NCBI GenBank assembly: GCA_000597885.1 | Contig: CP004371.1 | Span: forward strand, 4,679,001 to 4,743,000 | Direction of reading: 5' to 3' | Length of the DNA stretch: 64,000 nt | DNA from: Flammeovirgaceae bacterium 311 | GTDB taxonomy: Bacteria > Bacteroidota > Bacteroidia > Cytophagales > Cyclobacteriaceae | Shown here: one piece after another, positions 1-9,420 of the stretch | How the letters are laid out: each line of letters begins with the position of its first letter | How positions within the stretch are numbered: the first letter of the stretch is position 1 | Program-made: the position numbers and the translations under genes | Notes under the pieces: model-generated | Told to the model about the DNA's origin: nothing | What the model saw: only the letters and a program-made list of their open reading frames with translations | The model's database searches: none

Positions 1-1
1 A

Positions 2-1327
2 AAGCTGAATAAAGTAACCCGCGGTATTAAAGGCACCGTGCTGGTAAAAGTAGAGTACCTGAACCCCGGTAACTCTATGAAAGACCGCATGGCTATTAAA
101 ATGATTGACGATGCCGAAAAGGCAGGGATCATTAAACCGGGCGGTACTATTATTGAAGGTACCAGTGGTAATACCGGCATGGGCCTGGCACTGGCGGCCA
201 TTGCCAGAGGCTATAAGTGTGTGTTTACTATGGCCGATAAGCAATCGATGGAGAAAATAAATATTTTGCGGGCTATGGGAGCAGAGGTAGTGGTGTGCCC
301 CACCAACGTTACGCCAGATGATCCGCGCTCTTACTACTCTGTAGCCAAAAAGCTAAATAAAGAGATTGAGAATTCTTTTTATCCCAACCAGTACGATAAC
401 CTCAGCAACACTGCTGCCCATTACGAAACCACTGGTCCCGAGATTTGGCGTGATACCGATGGCAAGATAACCCATTATGCTGCCGGCGTGGGTACGGGTG
501 GTTCTATTAGCGGTACCGCCAAATACCTGAAAGAGCAGAAAAAAGACCTGGTAACGGTGGGCATCGATACCTATGGCTCGGTTTTCAAAAAATATAAGGA
601 AACAGGCGAGTTCGATGCCAAGGAAGTCTATCCCTACCTGACAGAAGGTATAGGAGAGGATATTCTGCCCAAGAACGTTGACTTTAGCCTTATTGATACC
701 TTTGTAAAGGTTACTGATAAAGATTCCGCCATCATGACCCGGCGCCTGGCGCGGGAGGAAGGCTTGTTTGTGGGCTGGTCCAGCGGCTCTGCCGTATTTG
801 GCGCCCTGGAATGGGCCCGCCAGCACCTGCAGGAAGACGACATGATGGTGATTATCCTGCCAGACCATGGTACCCGTTACCTGAACAAGATCTATAACGA
901 CGAGTGGATGCGTGCCCATGGATTCCTGGAGAGTCAGGAATTTGCAACAGCGGCCGATATCATTCAAAACCAGAATGGCCATAGCAAGCTAAGCACCATT
1001 GATCAGGAAGCAACTGTTGCTGATGCCGTTCGGCTGATGGACGAGAAGGGAATTTCCCAACTGCCTGTGCTTTCTGAGGGCACATTTGTAGGAAGCTTAA
1101 CCGATAAGATTCTGCTCTCCAAGATACTGAATGAGCCAAACCTGAAGCAGAAAAAAATTAAGGACGTAATGGATGCCCCCTTCCAGTTTGTTGGACTTAA
1201 CAATACGCTTGATGTGTTATCTTCTGTTTTAAAAGACAGTCATCAGGCCGTGATGGTGCGCGATGAAAATGATGAGCCGCATATCATCACGCAGCACGAT
1301 ATCTTAAAGACCCTGATGGAGAAGTAA
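2..1327 (+). CDS. Cystathionine beta-synthase with C-terminal CBS pair (5' end cut by window)
   Basis: PLP-dependent beta-replacement enzyme that condenses serine (or O-acetylserine) with homocysteine in transsulfuration; cytoplasmic. The reading frame is open to the window edge, and the residues before the GTG at 38 (KLNKVTRGIKGT) belong to the conserved N-terminus, so the true start lies outside. Visible motifs: the Schiff-base lysine in NPGNSMKDR (nt about 80), the substrate loop GTSGNTGMGLA, the PLP phosphate loop GVGTGGSISGT, and a C-terminal pair of CBS domains (about the last 120 residues) as in full-length CBS. Cysteine synthase has the same core but lacks the CBS pair, which makes CBS the better call. 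A strong terminator follows. Confidence 0.93.
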   Translation, partial: KLNKVTRGIKGTVLVKVEYLNPGNSMKDRMAIKMIDDAEKAGIIKPGGTIIEGTSGNTGMGLALAAIARGYKCVFTMADKQSMEKINILRAMGAEVVVCPTNVTPDDPRSYYSVAKKLNKEIENSFYPNQYDNLSNTAAHYETTGPEIWRDTDGKITHYAAGVGTGGSISGTAKYLKEQKKDLVTVGIDTYGSVFKKYKETGEFDAKEVYPYLTEGIGEDILPKNVDFSLIDTFVKVTDKDSAIMTRRLAREEGLFVGWSSGSAVFGALEWARQHLQEDDMMVIILPDHGTRYLNKIYNDEWMRAHGFLESQEFATAADIIQNQNGHSKLSTIDQEATVADAVRLMDEKGISQLPVLSEGTFVGSLTDKILLSKILNEPNLKQKKIKDVMDAPFQFVGLNNTLDVLSSVLKDSHQAVMVRDENDEPHIITQHDILKTLMEK

Positions 1328-1726
1328 AATAGCAAACCTGAAGCCCCGCCCCCAGGGGGGCTTTTTATTTCAGGGTTTACCATTAGTTTAATTTTGGTGT
1401 TTTATTACAAGTACATAAATAATCTGTATAAGGCTATGCAGCCCCTACTTGCCTGGCGTGCATATTTAGAGGTTTCAATAGCAATAACAGCCGGTATATT
1501 AGGATTTAATTGTGCATTGTTAAGGTGATATAATTTCGCTTCTCTCAAAAGCAGCTAGTATCAAATCCAGATAAGACGTCAGTAATTTTAGAACAGTTGT
1601 AATCTTTGCAAATAAAAGTTGAGCTATTACTGAAATTATTAAAATGCCCCGTATTTCTTACGCCACTCTTTAGTCTCCATTTTTCGGGCAGTCTTATAAA
1701 TTCTTTCTAAGGTGTAATATTGTGTT
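1328..1726. other. Intergenic region, CBS to histidine kinase operon
   Basis: A 399-nt A+T-rich gap. After the terminator no convincing ORF is visible. The only promoter-like box is TAATCTTTGC around 1609-1619, one base off the Bacteroidota -7 consensus, with no clear -33 box. It would give a leader of about 100 nt for the operon at 1727. Confidence 0.5.
1341..1367 (+). terminator. Rho-independent terminator after CBS
   Basis: Stem AAGCCCC (1341-1347) pairs with GGGGCTT (1357-1363) over a 9-nt loop and runs into TTTTTATTT. It lies 14 nt past the stop codon. Confidence 0.85.
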
Positions 1727-3526
1727 GTGAACAAAAGGTCAGCCTACATATTACTGCTGGTTCTCGGCTTATTAATGCAACTTTCTGCTGCAGCGCAAAA
1801 AGCGCTAGAGGTTCTCGTACAGGACCAGCAGTCTAAGGTTGTACAGGGGCTGCGTGTTTCCATACAAAACAGCGACTACTACACAACGGACAGAAACGGT
1901 AAGTTTACGCTTTCGCAGGAGAGGGCATTCCGGATGCCTGTAAGAGCAGAGCTGGAAGATGAACGCTGGGAGATTACCAGGGCAGAGTATTATGAGGATG
2001 CCAGCAGGGTAATTGTGCATGTGCGCCGCCTGATAATGGCGGATGAGATTATTTCTTTACAGCTTTCTGATACCCTGGGGCAGCCTTTGGCAGATTTGCA
2101 GCTCCAGTTAGACGGAGCATCTTACCAAACCAACAGCAAGGGAACCATAAACCTGCCCGGGCCTGTATCGGCTTTTTCAACCATTCGCCTCCCTGCCAAT
2201 TATCTGTTACACGACAGGCGGATAAATACAGGCAATCATCAGCTTAATATAAACCTTTACGAAACAAGTGTTGCTGTTGCTTCTGTGGATTTGCAGCAGG
2301 GCGATCCACTGGTAAAGGCCTATGAAGAGGACTTTGAGCGTATTACTATCCAGATTGAGAACGACAGAACCCTCTATGAGCAAAAGAATGACGAAATCAG
2401 GAAAGAGATCCTGAAAATACAGGAAAAACTCCTGAACGAAGAAGATATTACCGAGCCTCAGCGCAAAGAGCTTAGGGGCTACCTTTCCGGGCTTGAAAAA
2501 ACCCTTGATGAAAATGCCCGGGCGATTAAACGCACCGAAGAACGTACCCGAGAAGCACTTACCAAGCTTAAGAACTTATTAGTAGAAAAAGACTCCATTA
2601 ACCGGGTGGCGCTTGGTCATATTCAGCGCATTGAAACTGAAAAAGCCGCTGCCGAAGCTACCTTCAAAAAGAAGCTGCTGGTGTTTGCCGGTTTAACAAT
2701 TTCCCTGCTGTTGGTTTTAGGAGTAGTTTATTTCTTTGCCTTTAAGTACCGCAGACAGAAAGAGTGGTTAAAAGAAGTAAATAAGCGGCTGAAGGTTGCC
2801 CAGAGTGACCTTACCACCAGCCTAAGAGAGCTGGGCAATAAAAAAGCTCAGATCGAAGACCATAATCAGCAGCTGGAGCTCTTTGTTTACAAAGCTTCGC
2901 ATGATATCAAAGGACCGTTGCGTTCAATCATGGGCCTTACCCAGATTGGCCTGGCCGATGTTAAGGACACTACGGCAATAGAATATTTTCAGCATATCTA
3001 CAAAAGCACACGCAGGCTGGATAACCTGCTGATGGACCTGCTGAAGCTTACCAAGGTAAAGCAGGCAGAGGTAGAAAATCAGGAGCTGGACCTGACTGCC
3101 ATGATGCAGGAAATTATTCAAAGCTTCAGCAATATCCGGCATTTTGAACTGATTAAAATTGACCTGAATATTCAGGAGGGTTTACAGCTGGTAAGTGACG
3201 AAAAGCTTCTCTATTCAGTGCTTCAGAACTTTACAGAGAATGGCATAAAATATTGTGATCCTTACAAGTCACAGCCATTCCTTAAAATAGATATAACACA
3301 GAATGAGGAAGGTACAAGTTTCACTTTCAGAGATAATGGTTTAGGCATACCGGCTGAACAGCTGCCTAAGATATTTGATATGTTCTATAAGGTAGATCCC
3401 TCATCAGACGGAACAGGTTTGGGGCTGCACATTGTTAAATTGACAATTGAGAAGTTGGGAGGTAAGCTGCGGGTTCGCAGCAGAGTACGGGAAGGGTCAA
3501 CTTTTATCCTTACGTTTCCCAGATAA
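1727..3526 (+). CDS. Membrane sensor histidine kinase with extracytoplasmic beta-sandwich domains
   Basis: Orphan sensor kinase of 599 aa, first gene of a four-gene operon. The GTG start is followed by a clear signal peptide (MNKRSAYILLLVLGLLMQLS...AAAQ). Residues about 25-190 hold two carboxypeptidase-regulatory-like or Ig-like segments (repeated G-x-F/I-T/N-L patterns). Residues about 200-310 are a long charged coiled coil, followed by one membrane helix at about 316-338. The kinase core follows: HisKA with phospho-acceptor His392 in KASHDIKGPLR, then HATPase_c with the N box (FTENGIKY), G1 box (DNGLGIP) and G2 box (GTGLGLHIVK). No response regulator gene is adjacent. The stop is 3 nt before the adhesin start, so the two are almost certainly co-transcribed. 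The stimulus is unknown; sensing of envelope or adhesin status is only an inference. Confidence 0.9.
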   Translation: MNKRSAYILLLVLGLLMQLSAAAQKALEVLVQDQQSKVVQGLRVSIQNSDYYTTDRNGKFTLSQERAFRMPVRAELEDERWEITRAEYYEDASRVIVHVRRLIMADEIISLQLSDTLGQPLADLQLQLDGASYQTNSKGTINLPGPVSAFSTIRLPANYLLHDRRINTGNHQLNINLYETSVAVASVDLQQGDPLVKAYEEDFERITIQIENDRTLYEQKNDEIRKEILKIQEKLLNEEDITEPQRKELRGYLSGLEKTLDENARAIKRTEERTREALTKLKNLLVEKDSINRVALGHIQRIETEKAAAEATFKKKLLVFAGLTISLLLVLGVVYFFAFKYRRQKEWLKEVNKRLKVAQSDLTTSLRELGNKKAQIEDHNQQLELFVYKASHDIKGPLRSIMGLTQIGLADVKDTTAIEYFQHIYKSTRRLDNLLMDLLKLTKVKQAEVENQELDLTAMMQEIIQSFSNIRHFELIKIDLNIQEGLQLVSDEKLLYSVLQNFTENGIKYCDPYKSQPFLKIDITQNEEGTSFTFRDNGLGIPAEQLPKIFDMFYKVDPSSDGTGLGLHIVKLTIEKLGGKLRVRSRVREGSTFILTFPR

Positions 3527-3529
3527 TCT

Positions 3530-6500
3530 ATGCGCAAAGTTCTACTAATCATAATACTCTTATGCTGTATGGGTTACACGATGGCCCAAACAGTCAGCAC
3601 GCGTAATAACTATACGGGCATCTGGAGCCAAAGAGCTTCCTGGGAGCAGAACTGGGGTGGCATTCAGAACCCAAGCCCACTCCCGGAGGCACAGATAAAC
3701 CTGTATGGCTATATTTCGGTAGGTATCTATGGTGCCACGGCCAGTCTGGAGCTGCCCTCTTCAGCCAATGCTGTTTTAAATGTTTATGATACCCTACGTA
3801 TCCATGGCAGCCTTATCATTGGCAACTATGCGCTTCTGAATATTGCTCCCGGAGGTGTTTTAATTGTGCATGGCTTGTACAATCAGTATAATACCGCCAG
3901 GCTCACTAATAAAGGCACTATGATCATCAAGGGCGATTTTAACATAGGGAATAGCGCCGGGCCCACTGAGAGTACTGGAAAAATATATGTTGGTGAAAAA
4001 GTGTCTCCCGGGGCAAGATTTCTCAATCCTAAAACCCTGGCCGACCTGGCCCTGGAGCATCCGGTTACACATTATTTTGCCCTTTCAAATGTAACAGCCA
4101 GCCATTGTGCAGGTATTAACAGCGGTACCCTTAGCTTTTCAGGAACAGCCAGTAGTATTGTGCGCTGGGAGTCCAGTACAGATTACTTCAGGAGTAATGT
4201 AAAGCATATTGCCAATACCTCCACCCAGCTGGTTTATAGCAACTTAGTTCGCACAACCACCTACCGGGTCTATTATAATGCCGGCAATGGCATATTTCTC
4301 TACTCTAATGGTGCAACCATTATGGTGGAGCAACCCTCTTCAGGAGGTGAAATAAGCGGAACTGCAGAGATCTGTACGCCAGGCACCCCGGTAACGCTTA
4401 CCCTTAGCAAACACATCGGTACGGTTAAGCGCTGGGAATGGAGCGCCGATAACTTTGCAACAAGCCCACAGTCACTAACCACCTCTGCAGAAACTATTAC
4501 CACTGATCAGCTAAGCACAACTACCTTTGTGCGTGTGGTTCTGCAAAGCGGAAGCTGTGGTGAGGTAGTGAGTCCGACCTTTAAAATTACTGCTTACTCC
4601 TCCGCAAATGCAGGTCTAATTAAAGGTACTGCTGCTATCTGTCCGGGAAGTAACAGCGGCACCTTAACACTCGAAAACAGAAATGGAGATGTGATTCGCT
4701 GGGAGGTGTCTAATGATGCTTTTGCCGCAGATATCCGCCCTGTTTCAAATACCAGTGATATTCTGACGTTCTCAGGCCTTAGCCGTACCACCTGGTACAG
4801 GGCAGTAGTTGCTGCAGGAGGCTCTTGCCCGGTAATATACACAGCCCCTTTTGAAGTAACCTACCTGCAGGACCTTACAGAAAGTCAGCTGGCAGTAGCA
4901 GAAAGCCAGCTTCCAGAGAATGGCCTGCTGGCGTATTTTCCATTCATAAACAATGCCTACGATGCCTCCGGCAATCAGAATCATGGTTTAGTGGCTGGAG
5001 CTACTCCCGCTCCCGATCGATTTGGGCGGGAAAATAATGCCTACCACTTTAATGGTGTGGATGATTATATCACAACAAGCAAACAGTTTCCGGCCCCCGG
5101 TCCCAACGAATTTTCCCTCAGCATCTGGTTTAAAACAAGCAGCACTACAGGTGGCAAGCTGATTGGTTCAGGTACCAGTCAAAATGGAATGAGTGCCCAG
5201 TACGACAGGCACCTGTACCTGAATAACCTGGGGCAGCTGTACTTTGGTATCTATCGGCCGGAGCTGCAACCAGACGGGGCCAAAATAATAAATTCAGAAG
5301 AAAAGTATAACGACAATATATGGCATCATGCTGTAGCCACACTTTCTGCCGATGGCATGAAGTTGTATGTGGATGGTGCCCTGAAAGCCTCAGATGCGCG
5401 CTATACAATAGCAGAAGACTATAGCGGTTACTGGAAAATCGGCTTTGATAATACGAACAACTGGCCTGATGCTCCCACCAGTCATTATTTTTCCGGTTCA
5501 CTGGATGATGTCTACATCTATAACAGAGCCCTAAGCCCCGTTGAAATCTTGCAGCTGCACACCATCAGCAACGGTCCCTTCTGCGAAGGAGCAAATGTTC
5601 AGCTGCGGGCTGTAACAGTTCCCGGTGCCACTTACCAGTGGTCTGGTCCGGGGGGCTGGAGTTCAGTGCTGCAAAATCCTGTTTTGAACAATGTTTCAGC
5701 AGCCCAGGGCGGTGCCTATGCAGTAAAAGTAACTGTAAATGCCTGTGAGTTTACTGGCAGCACCAATGTAAACCTTGTTCCTTCATTGGCAGGAACCATA
5801 ATAACCAGCCAGGCTAGTGTGTGCCGCGGTACTAATGCCGGTACACTTAAACTGGAGAATTATGACGGGCAGATTATCCGCTGGGAAAGTTCAGCAGATA
5901 ATTTTACCAGCAATAAGATAGACATAGTGCACGCGGGTGCTGAGATGAGCTTTGAAAACTTAACGGTTACTACCAGCTACAGAGCGCGTGTAAAGCATAC
6001 AACATGTGGTGAAAGATATTCTGCTGTTACAACCGTAGAGGTTGTAGAGCCAAGCCTGGGCGGGACACTTGACGGCGCAGCCAGTGTCTGTAAAGGAACG
6101 AACAGCGGCACACTTACACTGAGCGGCCACAGGGGACAGATTCAGCACTGGGAATTTTCTAACGATGGTTTTGTAAACCACAGCGAAAGTATTGCCCATA
6201 CCGAACCAACTTACACCTTTAGCAACCTTGCCAGCAGCCGCTGGTACAGGGCAGTGGTGAAAAATGGTGAGTGTGGGGTTGCTGCCAGCACAGCGGTTAA
6301 AATAATGGTAACAGAAATTGTCGGTGGCACAGTGAGTGGTCCTGCGCAGGTGTGCGAAGGCAGCGCCAGCGGCACCTTACAGCTGCAGGGGCATATCGGT
6401 ACCATTAAGCGCTGGGAAAAGAGTAATGATGGTTTTAAGAACAACATTCAGAGTATTGCCAGCACACAGGCCCAGTACACCTTTGCCGACCTTAGCAGCG

Positions 6501-8497
6501 ATACCTGGTTCAGGGCAGTTGTAAGCAATGCAGAATGTGGCGAGCAGGCCTCCGCCGCACATGTGGTAAGGGCCGAGCAGCTTAGCCTGGGTGGTACCAT
6601 TACCGGAACCTCTAATGTTTGTACAGGTACGAATACCGGAATGCTGACACTGGCAGGCTATCGGGGTAAGATCCTGCGCTGGGAATACTCTACAGATGAG
6701 TTTGTATCGCATATTCAGGCAGTAGCCAATACCAGTACCATCCATACCTTCAGCAACCTGAGCCAAAGCCGCTGGTACAGGGCTGTAGTGCAGAATGGTA
6801 GCTGTGCCATTGCCTACAGCGAATTATTTAAAATAACCGCAGCCGAGCTGGCAGGAGGTGCCATAAGTGGCCCTGCTGTTATTTGCCAGGACGCAAATGA
6901 TGGCCAGCTTACACTGCAGGATAATTTTGGAGAAATAGTTCGCTGGGAGAGCAGCACCGATAATTTTGCCGAAAACACTCAGACTGTTGCCCATACTGCT
7001 GCCACTTATAACTTTGGTCGTATTGCCGCTACCACCTGGTTCAGGGCGGTAGTTGGAAATGCAGAATGTGGAGAAACATTTTCTGCAAGCTGGCGGGTAG
7101 AAACAGAACAGCCAAGCCTGGGTGGTAACCTGGGTGGTGTAACAAGTTTTTGCTCATCAACCAACAGCGGCAGCCTGCAGCTCCTGAATCAGCGGGGTAC
7201 TATTCTTCGCTGGGAAGCCTCTGCTGATAATTTTATATCTGATGTACAAATCTTAAACCATACGGCAGCCACCTATGCCTATAGCAATCTTTCGAAAACT
7301 ACCTCTTACCGGGTGGCAGTGCAAAACGGAAGCTGCACAGCCGTTTACTCCAGTGTGGCTACCATTACTTTAGATGCACCATCAGCAGCAGGGGTAGTCT
7401 CCGGAACTGCCACAGTGTGCTGGGGTGAAAACAGCGGTAACTTACAGCTGGAAAGTAAACTGGGTGCAGTGATCAGATGGGAGCGTTCTGCCGATAATTT
7501 TACTACGATTACACCAATAGCCAGCACTGAAAATACCATCAGCTACCAGAATCTAACCACAACTACTGCCTACAGAGCGGTGGTGCAAAATGGTAGTTGC
7601 CCGCCAGTATTTAGCCAGCCGGCAACCATAACCGTTAAGCCACAATTAGAGGCTGGCAGGATAACTGGCAGCAAGGTAGTGGTGAGCGGGTCCAACAGCG
7701 GCGAATTACAACTGGAGGGGTATAGCGGCACCATTCTTTTCTGGGAGGCCTCTACAGATGGTTTTGTTGCCCATGCAGAACGCATTGAGAATACAACAGC
7801 TGTTCAGCACTTTCAGGACCTGACACAGTCTACCTGGTACAGAGCTGCATTGCAAAGTGATGATTGTGCACCGGTTTATGCACAAGCTGCAAAAATAACT
7901 GTAAACCATGCCCCCCTTGCTCAGCCCGATTATTTTGAGGTAGAGGAAGAGCAGTACACTCCTTCAGTTTCGGTTTTACAAAACGATTCCGACCCTGATG
8001 GTAATGGCCTAAGGGTGGTGCCGGTGCAGTTGCAGACTGCTGCTGGCGGAACGGCAGCCATTAACAGCGATGGATTTCTCACCTATCAGCCAACTGCACA
8101 TTATATAGGGATGGATTCCCTGCGCTATACCGTATGCGATGGTGTAACGGGAGCAGAGCTTTGTTCAGAGGCAGTTATTGTGCTGGATGTTCGCCTGCCA
8201 CTCCCTGGTTTGATCGTATACCAGGGTGTATCTCCAAATCAGGATAACAGCAATGATTACTGGCGCATAGAGCATATAGAACGTTACCCGGAAAACCTGG
8301 TGCGGCTGTACGATCGTTTTGGTGCGCTGGTATTTGAGCAGCAGGGTTATAACAATACAGATAAAATTTTTACAGGACAGGGAAATAAAGGTTTGAGGCC
8401 CGGAGGCAACGAGCTGCCCGAAGGTACCTATTACTATAAAATCAGTACCTCGGCCAATGCGCCGGAATTACAGGGATATATCGTGCTTAAGAAGTAA
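3530..8497 (+). CDS. Giant multidomain surface protein with type IX secretion C-terminal domain
   Basis: Secreted or surface-anchored adhesin-like protein of 1655 aa. A signal peptide (MRKVLLIIILLCCMGYTMAQ) precedes an N-terminal beta-helix-like region (about 20-180). Eleven degenerate repeats of 88-89 residues follow, each with a core R-W-E-x-S-x-D-x-F and a later W/S-Y-R-A-V-V-x-N-G-x-C. The core tryptophans are near residues 211, 300, 389, 783, 872, 960, 1049, 1137, 1226, 1315 and 1403. A LamG/concanavalin A-like domain (about 460-680; FNGVDDYI, LYVDGALKAS, LDDVYIYNRALSP) and an Ig-like segment sit between repeats 3 and 4. Residues 1458-1555 resemble a cadherin-like module (DPDGNGL, LRYTVCDG). 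The last about 95 residues match the gliding-motility-associated type-B sorting domain (SPNQDNSNDYWRIEHIERYP, LPEGTYYYKI, YIVLKK). It should be exported by the Por/type IX system, probably with the PorP protein encoded next. Confidence 0.92.
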   Translation: MRKVLLIIILLCCMGYTMAQTVSTRNNYTGIWSQRASWEQNWGGIQNPSPLPEAQINLYGYISVGIYGATASLELPSSANAVLNVYDTLRIHGSLIIGNYALLNIAPGGVLIVHGLYNQYNTARLTNKGTMIIKGDFNIGNSAGPTESTGKIYVGEKVSPGARFLNPKTLADLALEHPVTHYFALSNVTASHCAGINSGTLSFSGTASSIVRWESSTDYFRSNVKHIANTSTQLVYSNLVRTTTYRVYYNAGNGIFLYSNGATIMVEQPSSGGEISGTAEICTPGTPVTLTLSKHIGTVKRWEWSADNFATSPQSLTTSAETITTDQLSTTTFVRVVLQSGSCGEVVSPTFKITAYSSANAGLIKGTAAICPGSNSGTLTLENRNGDVIRWEVSNDAFAADIRPVSNTSDILTFSGLSRTTWYRAVVAAGGSCPVIYTAPFEVTYLQDLTESQLAVAESQLPENGLLAYFPFINNAYDASGNQNHGLVAGATPAPDRFGRENNAYHFNGVDDYITTSKQFPAPGPNEFSLSIWFKTSSTTGGKLIGSGTSQNGMSAQYDRHLYLNNLGQLYFGIYRPELQPDGAKIINSEEKYNDNIWHHAVATLSADGMKLYVDGALKASDARYTIAEDYSGYWKIGFDNTNNWPDAPTSHYFSGSLDDVYIYNRALSPVEILQLHTISNGPFCEGANVQLRAVTVPGATYQWSGPGGWSSVLQNPVLNNVSAAQGGAYAVKVTVNACEFTGSTNVNLVPSLAGTIITSQASVCRGTNAGTLKLENYDGQIIRWESSADNFTSNKIDIVHAGAEMSFENLTVTTSYRARVKHTTCGERYSAVTTVEVVEPSLGGTLDGAASVCKGTNSGTLTLSGHRGQIQHWEFSNDGFVNHSESIAHTEPTYTFSNLASSRWYRAVVKNGECGVAASTAVKIMVTEIVGGTVSGPAQVCEGSASGTLQLQGHIGTIKRWEKSNDGFKNNIQSIASTQAQYTFADLSSDTWFRAVVSNAECGEQASAAHVVRAEQLSLGGTITGTSNVCTGTNTGMLTLAGYRGKILRWEYSTDEFVSHIQAVANTSTIHTFSNLSQSRWYRAVVQNGSCAIAYSELFKITAAELAGGAISGPAVICQDANDGQLTLQDNFGEIVRWESSTDNFAENTQTVAHTAATYNFGRIAATTWFRAVVGNAECGETFSASWRVETEQPSLGGNLGGVTSFCSSTNSGSLQLLNQRGTILRWEASADNFISDVQILNHTAATYAYSNLSKTTSYRVAVQNGSCTAVYSSVATITLDAPSAAGVVSGTATVCWGENSGNLQLESKLGAVIRWERSADNFTTITPIASTENTISYQNLTTTTAYRAVVQNGSCPPVFSQPATITVKPQLEAGRITGSKVVVSGSNSGELQLEGYSGTILFWEASTDGFVAHAERIENTTAVQHFQDLTQSTWYRAALQSDDCAPVYAQAAKITVNHAPLAQPDYFEVEEEQYTPSVSVLQNDSDPDGNGLRVVPVQLQTAAGGTAAINSDGFLTYQPTAHYIGMDSLRYTVCDGVTGAELCSEAVIVLDVRLPLPGLIVYQGVSPNQDNSNDYWRIEHIERYPENLVRLYDRFGALVFEQQGYNNTDKIFTGQGNKGLRPGGNELPEGTYYYKISTSANAPELQGYIVLKK

Positions 8498-8505
8498 TAA
8501 AAAAG

Positions 8506-9420
8506 GTGAAACAGCTGCTCCTCTCCATATCTGTTTTTCTTTTAGCCTGTACCGGTAGCGTGCAGGCACAGGTGCAGCCTATGTTTTCGCAGTACATGCA
8601 CGATGCTTCTGTCATTAACCCGGCATATGCCGGTAGTAATGAGGCAATGGTCATAAGCCTCCATGGCCGGGTGCAGTGGATTAATGCGATAGGGGCTCCC
8701 AACACACAGATTTTAGCTGCCCATACACCTTTGCCGGGCGTTCCGCTGGCTGCGGGTGTTCGCCTGCTCAATGAGTCTATTGGCAGTGGCAGCCGTATGG
8801 CCTTTTCGCCGGCACTGGCTTACCGTATGTCGGTAGGTAAGGGGAAAATTGCCGGCGGACTATCGGCAAATATGAACCGCTATACTCCTGGTTATCAGAA
8901 TCTGCTGCTTTACAACGAAGACGATAAGGTTTTTGCCCTGCGGGAGTCTATGTGGGTGGTAACCTTGGGAGCAGGCCTGTACTACTCCAGCAATAAATTC
9001 TATGCGGGCTTTGCAGTACCTGAAATTTTGCCTGCTACTGCACCAGATCCTGAAAGGAACATCTTCAGGCGCCATTTGCGGCAGTATGTATTCCATACAG
9101 GGAAGGTATTTACGCTTAATCACGATGTACTCCTGAAGCCTAACCTGCTGGTAAGTATACCAGAGCAGGGTGTGGCCTATACAGATCTTAACATGAACGT
9201 CCTGTTCCGGGAAACGCTCTGGCTGGGAGCTTCTTACAGAACTTCTCATTTAGTGGCCGGCCTGGTGCAGCTGCAGCTAAGCTCACAGTGGCGCTTTGGC
9301 TACTCCTGGGATATGCCACTGAAAAAGAACCAGCTGTATGGCAGCGATTCTCATGAGATCAGTCTGCAGTATTCGTTTACGTTCGACCGCACCGCAGTAC
9401 GTTCACCCCGCTATTTCTAG
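8506..9420 (+). CDS. PorP/SprF family type IX secretion-associated outer membrane protein
   Basis: Predicted outer-membrane beta-barrel of 304 aa with a GTG start 8 nt after the adhesin stop. A signal peptide (MKQLLLSISVFLLACTGSVQAQ) is followed by the family hallmark FSQYMHDASVINPAYAGSNE and alternating-hydrophobicity strands to the aromatic C-terminus (SLQYSFTF). Family members (PorP in Porphyromonas, SprF in Flavobacterium) are needed for secretion or surface attachment of type-B C-terminal-domain cargo and are commonly encoded directly downstream of that cargo, as here. The cysteine near residue 15 could suggest a lipobox, but AQ cleavage fits the family better. Partnership with the 3530-8497 product is an inference from gene order. 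Confidence 0.92.
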   Translation: MKQLLLSISVFLLACTGSVQAQVQPMFSQYMHDASVINPAYAGSNEAMVISLHGRVQWINAIGAPNTQILAAHTPLPGVPLAAGVRLLNESIGSGSRMAFSPALAYRMSVGKGKIAGGLSANMNRYTPGYQNLLLYNEDDKVFALRESMWVVTLGAGLYYSSNKFYAGFAVPEILPATAPDPERNIFRRHLRQYVFHTGKVFTLNHDVLLKPNLLVSIPEQGVAYTDLNMNVLFRETLWLGASYRTSHLVAGLVQLQLSSQWRFGYSWDMPLKKNQLYGSDSHEISLQYSFTFDRTAVRSPRYF

